A stretch of DNA of 64,000 nucleotides from Anodontia alba (taxonomy: Eukaryota; Mollusca; Bivalvia; Lucinida; Lucinidae). This document shows, in pieces, positions 34,855 to 46,579 of the stretch (positions are counted from its first letter, which is position 1; each line of letters opens with the position of its first letter). The DNA is taken from assembly GCA_964016985.1 (NCBI GenBank), contig OZ024827.1, positions 80,303,835 to 80,367,834 of the forward strand, given 5' to 3'. The translations under genes were made by a program, and so were the position numbers. A model generated the notes under the pieces. The model saw only the letters and a list, made by a program, of their open reading frames with translations. It searched no databases and was not told the origin of the DNA.

Positions 34855-37800
34855 TCTTTCTTCAGCAAAACACATGTTGTGGGTAATCATTACAAGCGTC
34901 TCCTGGAGAAATGTTGTTCTTTTTTCTTTACCAAAATATAAGTTGTTGGTAGTCATTAGAAGCGCCTCGCAGAGAAATGTTGTTCTTCTTTCTTTACCAA
35001 AATATAGGTTGTGGGTAGTCATTAGAAGCGCCCCAAAAAGAAATGTTATTCTTCTTTCTTTACCAAAACATATGTTGTGGTTAGTCATTAGAAGCGCATC
35101 CCAGAGAAATGTTGTTCTTCTTTCATCACCAAAACATATGTTGTGGGTAGTCATTAGAAGCGCCTCGCATAGAAATGTTGTTCTTTCTTCACAAAAAAAC
35201 ATAGGTTGTGGGTAGTCATTAGAAGCGCCTCCCAGAGAAATGTTCTTCTTCTTTCTTCAACAAAACATAGGCTGTGGTTAATCATTTGAAGCGCCTCGCA
35301 GAGGAATGTTGTTCTTCTTTCTTTACCAAAATATAGGTTGTGAGTAGTCATTAGAAGCGCCCCAAAGAGAAATGTTGTTCTTCTTTCTTCACCAAAACAT
35401 ATGTTGTGGGTAGTCATTAGAAGCGCCTCGCAGAGAAATGTTGTTTTTCTTTCTTCACCAAAACATATGTTGTGGGTAGTCATTAGAACCGCCTCGCAGA
35501 GAAATGTTGTTTTTCTTTCTTCACCAAAACATATGTTGTGGATAGTTATTAGAAGCGCCTCGCAGAGAAATGTTGTTTTTCTTTCTTCACCAAAACATAT
35601 GTTGTGGATAGTTATTAGAAGCGCCTCGCAGAGAAATATTCTTCTTCTTTCTTCACCAAAACATATTCTGTGGGTAGTCAATAGAAGCGCCTCGCAGAGA
35701 AATGTTGTTTTTCTTTCTTCACCAAAACATATGTTGTGGATAGTTATTAGAAGCGCCTCGCAGAGAAATGTTGTTTTTCTTTCTTCACCAAAACATATGT
35801 TGTGGATAGTTATTAGAAGCGCCTCGCAGAGAAATATTCTTCTTCTTTCTTCACCAAAACATATTCTGTGGGTAGTCAATAGAAGCGCCTCGCAGAGAAA
35901 TGTTGTTTTTCTTTCTTCACCAAAACATATGTTGTGGATAGTTATTAGAAGCGCCTCGCAGAGAAATGTTGTTTTTCTTTCTTCACCAAAACATATGTTG
36001 TGGATAGTTATTAGAAGCGCCTCGCAGAGAAATATTCTTCTTCTTTCTTCACCAAAACATATTCTGTGGGTAGTCAATAGAAGCGCCTCGCAGAGAAATG
36101 TTGTTTTTCTTTCTTCACCAAAACATATGTTGTGGGTAGTCATTAGAACCGCCTCGCAGAGGAATGTTGTTCTTCTTTCTTCACCAAAACATATGTTGTG
36201 GGTAGTCATTAGAAGCGCCTCGCAGAGAAATGTTGTTTTTCTTTCTTCACCAAAACATATGTTGTGGGTAGTCATTAGAACCGCCTCGCAGAGAAATGTT
36301 GTTTTTCTTTCTTCACCAAAACATATGTTGTGGATAGTTATTAGAAGCGCCTCGCAGAGAAATGTTGTTTTTCTTTCTTCACCAAAACATATGTTGTGGA
36401 TAGTTATTAGAAGCGCCTCGCAGAGAAATATTCTTCTTCTTTCTTCACCAAAACATATTCTGTGGGTAGTCAATAGAAGCGCCTCGCAGAGGAATGTTGT
36501 TTTTCTTTCTTCACCAAAACATATGTTGTGGATAGTTATTAGAAGCGCCTCGCAGAGAAATGTTGTTTTTCTTTCTTCACCAAAACATATGTTGTGGGTA
36601 GTCATTAGAACCGCCTCGCAGAGAAATGTTGTTTTTCTTTCTTCACCAAAACATATGTTGTGGATATTTATTAGAAGCGCCTCGCAGAGAAATATTCTTC
36701 TTCTTTCTTCACCAAAACATATTCTGTGGGTAGTCAATAGAAGCGCCTCGCAGAGGAATGTTGTTCTTCTTTCTTCACCTAAACATAGGTTGTGGGTAGT
36801 TATTAGAAGCGCCTCGCAGAGAAATATTCTTCTTCTTTCTTCACCAAAACATATTCTGTGGGTAGTCAATAGAAGCGCCTCGCAGAGGAATGTTGTTCTT
36901 CTTTCTTCACCTAAACATAGGTTGTGGGTAGTTATTAGAAGCGCCTCGCAGAGAAATGTTTTTCTTTTTTTTTCACCAAACATATGCTGTGAGTGATCAT
37001 TAGAAGCGCCTCCCAGAGAAATGTTGTGTTTCTTTCTTTACCAAAACACATAATGTGGGTAGTTATTAGAAACGCCCCGCAGAGAAATGTTGTTCTTTTT
37101 TCTTCACCAAAACATATGTTGTGGGTAGTCATTAGAAGCGCCTTGCAGAGAAATTTTCTTCTTTCTACACCAAAACATATTTTGTGGGTAGTCATTAGAA
37201 GCGCCTCACAGAGGAATGTTGTTCTTCTTTCTTCACCAAAAAATATACTGTGGGTAGTCATTAAAAGCGACGCGAAGACAAATGCTCTTCTTTTTCCACA
37301 AAAACATCTGTTGTTGGCAGTCATTAGAAGCGCCTCGCATAGAATGACGTTTTTCTTTCCTCACCAAAACATCTGTTGTTGGCAGTAATTAGAAGCGCCT
37401 CGAACAGAAATGTGGTTCTTCTTTCTTCACCAAAACTTATGCTGTGAGCAGTCATTAGAAGCGCCTCGCAGAGAAATGTGGTTCTTCTTTCTACACCAAA
37501 ACATATGATGTGGGTAGTCATTAGAAGCGCATCGCACAGAATTGTTGTTCTTCTTTCTACCCCAAAACATATGATGTGGGTAGTCATTTGAAGCGCCTCG
37601 CAGAGAAACGTTGTTCTTTTTTCTACACGAAAACATATGATGTGGATAGTCATTAGAAGCGCCTCCCAGAGAAATGTTGTTTTTCTTTCTTCACCAAAAC
37701 ATATGATGTGAGTAGTCATTAGGAGTGCCTCCCAGAGAAATGTTGTTTTCTTTCTTCACAAAAACATTTGTTGTGGTTAGTCATTAGAAGTGCCTCGTAG

Positions 37801-39245
37801 AGAAAAGTTTTTTTTCTTTCTTTACCAAAACATAGGTTGTGGGTAATCATTAGAAGCGCCTCCCAGAGAAATGTTGTTCTTCTTTCTTTACCAAAACATA
37901 GGTTATGGGTATTCATTAGAAGCGCCTCAGAGAGAAATGTTGTTCTTCTTTCTTTACCAAAACATAGGTTGTGAGTAGTCATTAGAAGCGCCTCCCAGAG
38001 AAATGTTGTTCTTCTTTCTTTACCAAAACATAGGTTATGGGTATTCATTAGAAGCGCCTCCCAGACAAATGTTGTGTTTCTTTCTTTACCAAATCATAGG
38101 TTGTGGATAGTCATTAGAAACGTCTCCCAGAGAAATGTTGTGTTTCTTTCATTATCAAAACATAGGTTGTGAGTAGTCATTAGAAGCGCCTCGCAGAGAA
38201 ATGTTGTTCTTTCTTCACAAAAACGTATGTTGTGGGTAGTCATTAGAAGCGCCTGCTAGAGAAATGTTGTGTTTCTTTCTTTACAAAAACATAGGTTGTT
38301 GGTAGTCATTAGAAGCGCCTCCCAGAGAAATAGTGTGTTTCTTTCTTTACCAAACCCTAGGTTGTGGGTAGTCATTAGAATGGCCTCCCAGAGAAATGTT
38401 CTTCTTTCTTTACCAAAACCTAGGTTGTAGGTAGTCATAAGAAGCTTCTCCCAGTAAAAAAAATGTGTGTTTCTTTCTTTACCAAAACCTAGGTTGTGGG
38501 AAGTCATTGGAAGCGACGCGCAGAGAAATTTTGTTCTTCTTTCTTTACCAAAACATAGGTTGTGGGTAGTCATTAAGAGCGCATCCCAGAGAAACGTGTT
38601 TCTTTCTTTACTAAAACATACGTTGTGGGTAGTCATTAGAAGCGCCTCTCAGAGAAATGTTGTGTTTCTTTCTTTACTGAAACATAGGTTGTTGGTAATC
38701 ATTAGAAGCGCATCCCAGAGAGATGTTGTTCTTCTTTCTTTACCAAAAAGATAGGTTGTGGGTAGTCATTAGAAGCGCCTCCCAGAGAAATGCTGTGTTT
38801 CTTTCTTTACCAAAACATAGGTTGTTGGTAGTCATTAGAAGCGCCTCCCAGAGAAATGTTGTGTTTCTTTCTTTACCAAAACATAGGTTGTTGGTAGTCA
38901 TTAGAAGTGTCTCCCAGAGAAATGTTGTGTTTCTTTCTTTACCAAAACATAGGTTGTTGGTAGTCATTAGAAGCGCCTCCCAGAGAAATGTTGTGTTTCT
39001 TTCTTTACCAAAACATGGGTTGTTGGTAGTCATTAGAAGCGCCTCGCAGAGAAATGTTATTTTCTTTCTTTACCGAAACATAGGTTGTGGGTAGTCATTA
39101 GAAGCGCCTCCCAGAGAAATGTTCTTCTTTCTATACCAAAACATGGGTTGTTGGTAGTCATTAGAAGCGCCTCCCAGAGAAATGTTTTTTCTTCTTTCTT
39201 TACCGAAACATAGGTTGTGGGTAGTCATTAGAAGCGCCTCCCTGA
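34855..39245 (+). repeat. 66 bp satellite array 2
   Basis: About 66 monomers of the same satellite as 18178-20410, in the same orientation. The region 35400-36960 is highly homogenised and shows trimer and dimer periodicity. The right third (37700-39245) uses a variant with 'tttctttctttaccaaaaca' and 'taggttgtgggtagtcatta'. Open frames of 609 residues (minus) and 531 residues (plus) overlap each other and follow from the 22-codon period. Confidence 0.95.
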
Positions 39246-39299
39246 GTAAGTAGTAGATCAAGAAGCAAATTCAGCCAAAGAACTAGCCATGTTGCTTTG

Positions 39300-39668
39300 G
39301 TAAGGGACCGGGCATGCTCACTGAAAATGGTTCGACGGAAAGTCAGAAGAGCCTTTTTCTTGCGACGCGGCACAAAATGTTGTTTTTTTCCTCAAATAAT
39401 GACAAATGTTATTGCAGATATACGAGCCGGGGCACAGTCTTTCCTACAAGATTACATGTGCGCCCAGCGAAGACTCAGATCAACTTGCGCATCCGCACAC
39501 ACTGATCCGAGTTTTCGCTGTTCGCGTGAAGACGTCATAGATCTTTTGGCTATCTACATGGTACCCTGCAAAGACTCTGATTAGACAATGCAGACTGTCC
39601 AGAATCTTCGCTTGGCGCAGTATGCATTATAGTAGGAAATGCTGTGCCCCGTCTCATACATCTTGATA
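39300..39668. repeat. GC-rich 'gcgcccagcgaagactc' repeat
   Basis: Contains 'ggaaagtcagaagagcct', 'atgtgcgcccagcgaagact' and 'gggcacagtctttcctac', with the mirrored partner 'gtaggaaatgctgtgcccc'. The side blocks match 22545-22890 in inverse layout. Confidence 0.75.
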
Positions 39669-41920
39669 AAGCACCACATGATAAAATAAGACAAAATATT
39701 TAGACGTAAACGTCTAAGTACCGGCGCAAATTTTGTCCATATTTACATAGAGATATGGGACAAGGGTATACTAAAGTTTAATGCATTTTCAAAGCAACAA
39801 GTAAAATCGAACAACAATGTGATTGTTTAACTTTCACTGCCACAGGCGAAAATAATGATAGGCTTTTGCAAACAACATAGATCAAGATGAGACGGCTCAT
39901 ATGAGCCGTCTCATCCGGATCTACACTGTTTTACATTAAAGTCTTTCAACTTTACGTATAAACTTCTTTTCAAGCGCTAGTTTGTTAAAAAAGAAAAGCA
40001 GACGGCAAATGTCGTCTGAAATTTGGCACCGAAAGAGTTAATGTTTGCTTTTATTACCCTTTATGAAATTTCTTGATTGAAATGAGAATAAAATAGATTT
40101 AATCATGTTAATCTGCTTATAAAACAGTTTGTTTTAAGATTTTTTTATATTTGCCGGGATCGTCACAAACCGATGTCCCGGCAAATATAAAACGTCCTAA
40201 ATGAGCTAATCGAATAGTCTACCTTATGTAAAAGTCCAAAACTATATGAAGAGACCGGCGCGATTCGAGCGCCGGTCAATCACGGTGCAAACGGACTCAG
40301 CTTCGAGAGACGGTATTCGGTGCTTCGGTTACATATTTATAATCATTGGAGGGGTCATTTGTTAAGTTTAAATTACAGAAAGAAGTAAGTTGATAATATC
40401 TTTGCCAAAACAGTCAGCGGTGGATGTTTTGTCTAAAACCACGTTTTACACGATACATGACAGCAGATAAATTATGTACCGGATAAAATTTGTGCCATTG
40501 GTACGCGATATTTTTTTTTTCCTCCCATTGAGCATGAAATAGGTTCTTTCTGTCCTACGAATTGTAACGTTTCTAGATTGACCATCAGTATAGCTGCATT
40601 CTTTTAAAATTCGAAGAAAATATATAAAATTAAAAAAGAAACTACGCCGAATTATTAAAGTAACGTCAGGGTAAAACAATAATGATATTCACTAACGTAT
40701 GGCTAAACGGACTTGTCACAGACTCAGCAGGCGTTTACACAAAAAAAAAATAATATTTATTTAATGAGCCAGTCCATATTTCATTAATGGCTCTAACGCA
40801 CCAATGAATTCTTTCCCCTTGTGGATGGTGGGGGACTGACCGGTTGGTTGGGCGTTAGACAATTTTGAAAATCTGTCGTCTAAAAAATCCTACCCACGGG
40901 CCACATTTTTTTTGTGGAAAATCCCTTAGATGGGCATTAAAAATAACATATGATTTCTTTACATAATCTTTCTAAGGCATCCAACATCCAGCCCAAGGGT
41001 AAAAGTTTTCTATCGAATTCCCGAGGGTGGAGGCTTATTAGGCAGTCTTATTCCCATGGTATGCCCCCACACCCTCTTAGGGAAATCATTAACTGGTACA
41101 TTATCGTTCCTGAGCTATCGCTGTTCACACATGTACAGTAGTATAGAACCACCAAGAAATAGACATCCAACCCCTCTATATGGTTGCGTATGCGTATTTA
41201 TAGCATGTCTTAACGGAGAGGACAACGTACAATATTGTGTCACGCTTCCATTGTGAAAACTGGGGGCTAATTACATATGTATTAATGTAAGTCTTGGGGG
41301 AAGATATTCTTTAATTAGGCCCAGTTTTCATCGTGTGTTAGTGCTTCATTGAGTGTGTTTGAGCTGAGCAGACTTACATTGGACCAATGTTGAATGTCTG
41401 CGTCGGGCCAACGAAATGAGCAACCATTGTTCAACGTTGGCCCAACGTTAGCATGCCGTCTGGGATGTAGAATGCTTACTGGGAGGAGCTCTTAATAAAT
41501 TGAAGTCAGTTACTTTAGATCAGTTAATAACTAGACTGTTTCACTGCGCCTGTCTGTTTTTAAACTTGTGACAAGACAAGAAGTCAAATAGGTCTGTTTT
41601 GCAGTCTAGTAAATAACTTGGGTCACACAAGTCTGCCATGTATCAACAAACTTTTTATTATTTTATTTTACCTTCTCATTTATAAAAACAGATACAAATA
41701 CACTCGAAAACCTTTTTACTACTTCCCCCACCATCACCACTACCAGATGGTATTTTCTTCTCCATATTACTGTTGTCGTTCCGGTGTGTCGCAGTCGTTC
41801 TGGTATTTTGAGTCGTTTCATTAAATCTAGGTACCGCCCCCCTGCGTTCGGGCACGGAATGAGAATGCCCTAAAGAGAATAGCCCGACGCTCTTTTCACA
41901 AAAAATGAGAATGCCCCCAA
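39669..41920. other. intergenic DNA, no gene recognised
   Basis: Contains the 'agatcaagatgagacggctc' hairpin (about 39870-39935), a 'tatatttgccggga' hairpin (40146-40190), a short GC-rich hairpin 'gaccggcgcgattcgagcgccggtc' split over 40253-40278, and a 'ccaacgttg' inverted element (41390-41475). Short frames have no supporting features. Confidence 0.5.
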
Positions 41921-41921
41921 A

Positions 41922-42000
41922 TAGCATCTGTTGCTGACCCAAAAAGCATCTGTTGCTGCCCCAAATGGCATCTGTTGCTGCCCCAAATAGCATTTGTTAT
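41922..42000. repeat. ~24 bp minisatellite
   Basis: About three to four copies of 'catctgttgctgccccaaat' with small changes. Confidence 0.85.
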
Positions 42001-42366
42001 TTTTTTTCACAAAATATATCATGTGCCACATGTTGGCTCTTATAAGTGGCACGAATAGCATCCGTCGCTAGTGAAAAGTAACTGACTAGATTCATGTTAC
42101 TATTTTAAGTGCAAATAAATAACGTCTAAGAGACATATGGAGTGAAATTGTTTGAATATATTATTGGTCTTGACTTCTATAAAGAAAAACACCTCGAAAG
42201 CATCGTAAAAGGATTCATTTGCTCTAATTCAAATGGACAGTAACCTGCCACAAACGGCTCGCCAGCATTTTGCTTCTGCTGATGTTTCAAAGGGACCGTT
42301 TCGATTACATTTGATTGGCAGAAAATGCTTGACCAAACATCCAAATGTTCCGTCGAGTAACGGTCT

Positions 42367-42610
42367 GGGCCCAGTTGTTCAAAGCTAACGACATCGTTAG
42401 TTAACGATTCGTTAAAATTTACATCGAGCGATACGCAAATATGCTGAAATTTTTTGCTGCAAAAATGTGAGTAGCTTTTGCAGTGCAAAAGCTACTCACA
42501 TTTTTTCAGCAAAAAATATCAGAATATTGCGTATTGAATCCGCTAAAGCAGTTGACGAAATGACCATTAACGAGCTCGTTAAGCTAACGACGCTTTGAAC
42601 AACTGGGCCC
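42367..42610. mobile_element. palindromic MITE with GGGCCCAGTT ends
   Basis: 'gggcccagttgttcaaagct' faces 'cgctttgaacaactgggccc'. The centre is a perfect fold-back 'gtgagtagcttttgca' with 'tgcaaaagctactcac'. A related element is at 59183-59627. Confidence 0.85.
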
Positions 42611-42966
42611 TGCTCTACCTACTTAGATTGATATTGTTTATCCATACTGATCGGAATGCATTCCTTTGTTTACTTCTCCTTTGGCACGGGTAACATCGTG
42701 ATCTGGCACATATAGCATCAGTCAACCCTATTTTGGAACAAAAAACATCCGATACGGTTAGGCACCGTGAAAATACTCTTTCTGAAAGATGTTGAAAATA
42801 GAGTAGGTGTTGTAATTTGGGTGGGGATACGTGGGTGCAGGATTCTAAAGTAGCCTTGTATATAACTGATTAGCTACGAATCTCCCTTTTCCGTCCTTGT
42901 ACTAGAGCCTTGTGTTTGGTCCGTCCTTGTACTAGAGCGTTGTTTTTTGGTGATAGGTTTTTTTTT

Positions 42967-43315
42967 ATGTGTGCTGCAGCCGATACAGCTTTTGAGTGTT
43001 GGTACTTGTATACACTAGGTTCCTTTCCGGATCTTTATTGGACACGTTGAATGACATGGCGGCTATATGACAAACGACTACAATAGTGTTTCTTTTGTTT
43101 TATTTTATTCTATAAAAAAATATCAAAAACTGACTGGTAATAGAATCAAACATAACAAACAAATCAGAAGATATAAATATCACACAACTGCCCGAACTGG
43201 TCAGGAATACTTACATATAAATTCTGAAAAACAGAGGCTTATAATTCTACTAAGAGTAGACTTATAAGGCTCTGTGAAAAACTATATGACTTGATGCGCA
43301 AATCACAAACAGGGT
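42967..43315 (+). repeat. dispersed repeat, uninterrupted copy
   Basis: Second copy of the sequence at 21437-22180. It lacks the TIR element found there, so it marks the empty site. Confidence 0.75.
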
Positions 43316-43468
43316 CTTTATGCAAGTAGATTTATGCCATTCAGTGGCTTAAGAAATGAATATAGAAATTTTCCTGCAGTAAATATAGCTGCAAACTATA
43401 CAATAATCGGTAGGGTAGGTAGACTTGTGACAGATTATCATAAGTTACAATGATTCATTTTTTCATAA

Positions 43469-43642
43469 TCCTTGTCATGCTGAATAAATTAAGATGCCAC
43501 GCCCACTTCTAATTTCCAGCCAATCAGATTACTTGATAGAAATTTACATATTTAATGACAAACAGTGCAGATCCAACTATGTTGCAACTGAACTGGATCT
43601 ACACTGTTTGCTAAGACAGGGCATGTCGTGTTCAGCAAGAGA
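43469..43642. mobile_element. piggyBac-type MITE, decayed
   Basis: 'ccttgtcatgctgaataaat' opens it and 'gttcagcaagagattaa' closes it. The flanking TTAA is mutated on the left. A short hairpin core lies at 43562-43615. Confidence 0.7.
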
Positions 43643-44443
43643 TTAATTTCTCGATATAGTTATGTAATATCAATGAAAAAATATCAGTGAAGAAAATCAA
43701 AAACTGTTTGCAAACTAAAGTTTTCCAAAGAAATCAATTTACTGTGGAAAATGCATAAGTCAGACCAATGTTTGGCTGCAAATTTATTTTCAGCTTAAAT
43801 ATTCGATAACAATGCACAGAAAGATATGAGGTAATCACTCGCAAATCATTTTTGACACTCCAAATAACCCGTATTTCCAAGTGATACTGAATTCAAAGTA
43901 ACCTCTGAACGACCACTTCAGTATATTTAAAATGTATGTATACTAGCTCGATGATCCGATAGGACCACAAAATAAACAAGAGGGCCAAGATTATCCAGTG
44001 TCGCTCACCTGAGCTCCTAATGTAGCTCTCTTTAGCTCAAAGGCAAAGGCAGAGAGCACCAAATGCAGAAAGCCTCTAAGTATCTTGGTCCCGGAGAAGG
44101 TTTTGAATAGTCTTCAACATCTACAAAATGTATTATTATAACAGCTGCTCGGTCAATAAACATGTCGAATTAAATAATTTCAATTCCTCTCTAACATAAG
44201 GCTCCGAAATAAATATGGTGTAAACTGACACCGCTGACAGGAGGTTCCGTACGATATTTGATAAAAACTGGCCCACAGGCTTCCGAGAAGAAGTCGTTTA
44301 AAGAGTTGTACGACGGACACCCGACGCTGATTGATAGATGATGGACAAAAGTAGATTGCAATGACAGTTCTTGAGCCCTCGGCTCAGATTAGATGAAGAC
44401 TAAAACTACTCATCGTGTAGTTGATATGCTCAAAAGCAGTAAG
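43643..44443. other. intergenic DNA with a bivalve-type dispersed motif
   Basis: 'acaagagggccaagattatc' and 'gctcacctgagctcctaatg' (about 43977-44030) belong to a repeat I know as very common in bivalve sequences. No gene recognised. Confidence 0.45.
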
Positions 44444-44445
44444 TA

Positions 44446-44774
44446 CAGTCGACTCTCGTTATCTCGAAATCCAAGGGACTCTATGAAACACTTCGAGATA
44501 TCCGTACTTCGACATATCAGACTTGCGGAGCTGAGGAAAACAATTAGTCAAACAACCATCTTTAACAGAATGAATTTGTAATTTGACTCTTTAGAGATAT
44601 ATTGAAAATATTGTGGAAAAGAGGAGAAATTGCTCCTAAGGAGCAATTTCTCCCCTTTTCAACAATATTTTGTTGCCTGTTGGTAGATCTCTGTGTTAAA
44701 ACAGGGACCAGATTTTCACTTCGAGATAAGCGGTTATTCGAGATAAGCGAGGTCGAGACAACGAGAGTCGACTG
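44446..44774. mobile_element. pogo/Tc1-type MITE with TA duplication
   Basis: Left end 'cagtcgactctcgttatctc' and right end 'gagacaacgagagtcgactg' are inverted repeats of about 22 bases, flanked by TA on both sides (44444-44445, 44775-44776). Sub-terminal 'cgagatatc' and 'cgagataagc' motifs repeat. A 'gaaattgctcctaaggagca' hairpin is nested inside (about 44608-44672). Confidence 0.85.
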
Positions 44775-45019
44775 TAAATGCTATGTGAACTAACCAAGTA
44801 ACTTAAAAGCAATTACGACTACTTCGCCACATATGGAAGGATTAATGTGACAGAATGCCGTATTCGACCTAATTACCGCATTCTGCGCTTAGGATTTTCC
44901 AAATTACTGAAAAAACTTGTAGTAAAATATTCACCTGATAAGGACTGCACTGAAAAATAAGATGGCTTAATGAGATGATTATTTAATGATACTTGTGCGA
45001 TATATTTTTATGATTTTTT

Positions 45020-45117
45020 TTTCTTTATAAAAGCGTATGTTGTTGGTACTCATTTCAACTGCCTCGTCTTGTCGGGGAAATTCAAATGAGTACCAACAAC
45101 ATATGCTTTTATAAAGA
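45020..45117. repeat. hairpin homologous to the 66 bp satellite
   Basis: 'tttataaaagcgtatgttgt' + 'tggtactcatttc' mirrors 'gagtaccaacaacatatgct' + 'tttataaag'. Loop region 'gcctcgtcttgtcgggg'. Confidence 0.8.
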
Positions 45118-45143
45118 AGCTGACAAAAGTACAGGAGTATGTA

Positions 45144-45560
45144 TTGTTTGTTTGTGTTGAGGTTTTACGGCCCAGTCAACCCAATGGGGTCATGTCGAGC
45201 ACGGTCAGATTACCTAACCGCACGTTTACTGGGCAGGCTTAATCCTCTAAGCGGTTAACCAGTATTGTCCACATTCTTTCGCCAGAAACTGACAACTGCC
45301 CTTCTTGAATCAGCGGAAGGGAGAGAACGACCGTAGAAAATATTTCACGATCAATCTCCACGAAAGAATGTTGCCGACCTCGGCGGAGGTTGAACCCGCG
45401 ACCTCCTGGTCTCCAGTCGGACGGCGCATCCAACTGAGCCACCGCCCAGTCAGCATTCTACGTAAATCTATATCGGACCGTCATCGGCCCGTCAGGGTAG
45501 CTGACGGGCCGATGACGGCCCGATGTAGATTTACGTAGACGGCTAACTGGGCGAGGTTGG
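45144..45560 (-). mobile_element. SINE with a nested palindromic MITE
   Basis: A full tRNA-headed SINE on the minus strand, flanked by a 13-base duplication 'acaggagtatgta' (45131-45143, 45561-45573). Its 5' head is split at 45445 by a CCCAGT palindrome, after which the last SINE bases 'gaggttgg' follow. The order is therefore SINE first, MITE second. Confidence 0.9.
45445..45551. repeat. CCCAGC-palindrome MITE inside a SINE
   Basis: 'cccagtcagcattctacgta' mirrors 'tacgtagacggctaactggg'. The bases CG on each side fit a two-base duplication of the SINE sequence 'accgagg'. Confidence 0.85.
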
Positions 45561-45639
45561 ACAGGAGTATGTAACTTGAAGACTACAAAATTGCTTGACT
45601 GTGCGCATATAAGGGTATGTGCGGTAATTAGGTGTTGTT

Positions 45640-45790
45640 GTTTGTTTGTGTTGAGACAGTTTGTTTGTGTTGGCTCAGTCAACCCAATGGGGTCATGTCG
45701 AGCCTGGCCAGTTTACCTTACCACACTTTTACTAGGCAGGCTTAGTCCTCGAAGCGGTTACCCAATATTCGTGCATATTCTTTCGCCAAA
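45640..45790 (-). mobile_element. SINE fragment, 3' part
   Basis: 'tcaacccaatggggtcatgt' to 'attctttcgcc', more diverged than the neighbouring copy and lacking the tRNA head. Confidence 0.8.
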
Positions 45791-45944
45791 GCATAATTAG
45801 GTAGAATACAGTATGTTTTCGAACATGTATACTCAGCGTTGACTTCAATCAGTCTGTGCGTCATAGTAATTTAATCTGAGTCTTTGCTGCGCACTCTTGT
45901 GATCGCAAACGACCTAAGGATGGTGTACTATTTGTCACGGTTGG

Positions 45945-46015
45945 TTTGCTCTTCCTCTTGGTGTCGTTGGTAGGCTGTGGTCTGTGATTGTGGCTCTTCC
46001 TGGATATCTTTTCTT
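45945..46015 (+). repeat. ~305 bp dispersed repeat, fragment
   Basis: 'tcttcctcttggtgtcgttg' and 'gctgtggtctgtgattgtgg' match the 3' portion of the repeat at 55550-55610 with changes. Confidence 0.6.
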
Positions 46016-46089
46016 CAGGAAGACAGAGAAAATATTTTATCTGACTCACGTCACATGCCGAAGGTAGCTTTTCTCACTTGAAATTTATT

Positions 46090-46091
<2 letters not shown>

Positions 46092-46127
<36 letters not shown>
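46092..46127. repeat. (GT)n microsatellite
   Basis: About 17 GT dinucleotides. Confidence 0.95.
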
Positions 46128-46129
<2 letters not shown>

Positions 46130-46144
46130 CTTATATTATTTTAA

Positions 46145-46374
46145 CCCTTAAAGCGCCAATCACAACAAATGTCGTCTGCTTTGTCTTCTGCCGGTTATTT
46201 TAAAAGTCATTGTTGCAAACAGTGTGGACCCAGATCAGACTTAGGAGCAGTCTGATCTGGGTCCACACTGTTTGCCTATATGCAAAAATAGGTTTGAAAA
46301 GTTTGCGAGAATATTCAGCAGACGACATAAACAGACGACATTTTCAGATGCAGATTTTCTTGGCGTTTTAAGGG
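46145..46374. mobile_element. piggyBac-type MITE, AAGCGCC family
   Basis: TTAA on each side (46141-46144, 46375-46378). Ends 'cccttaaagcgccaatcaca' and 'tcttggcgttttaaggg'. The central hairpin uses 'acagtgtggacccagatcag'. A near relative is at 50684-50921. Confidence 0.9.
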
Positions 46375-46579
46375 TTAAATGGTACTGATACACATTAAAG
46401 GGAGACAGTTATGTCAAAAACATTTTGTACCCTTCTGAATAGGGATCTACACTAAATGGAAAGAATTTGCTCGCCTTGTTTAGCATACTAGAGCATTATA
46501 TTAGGGACATTCAATTAATTCTTTCATTAGCAGTCCCTGATACAAATAAGCAAAATATTAAACATCGCTGATGACTTAA

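Noticed and set aside
35154..36996. Overlapping 609- and 531-residue frames as protein-coding genes
   Set aside because: They lie on both strands of a 66 bp tandem repeat whose period is 22 codons; variants between monomers are not biased to silent positions, and no flanking gene structure is seen.
42177..42488. 103-residue minus-strand frame
   Set aside because: It runs across half of the palindromic MITE at 42367-42610, so its C-terminal or N-terminal part is transposon sequence; no domain seen.
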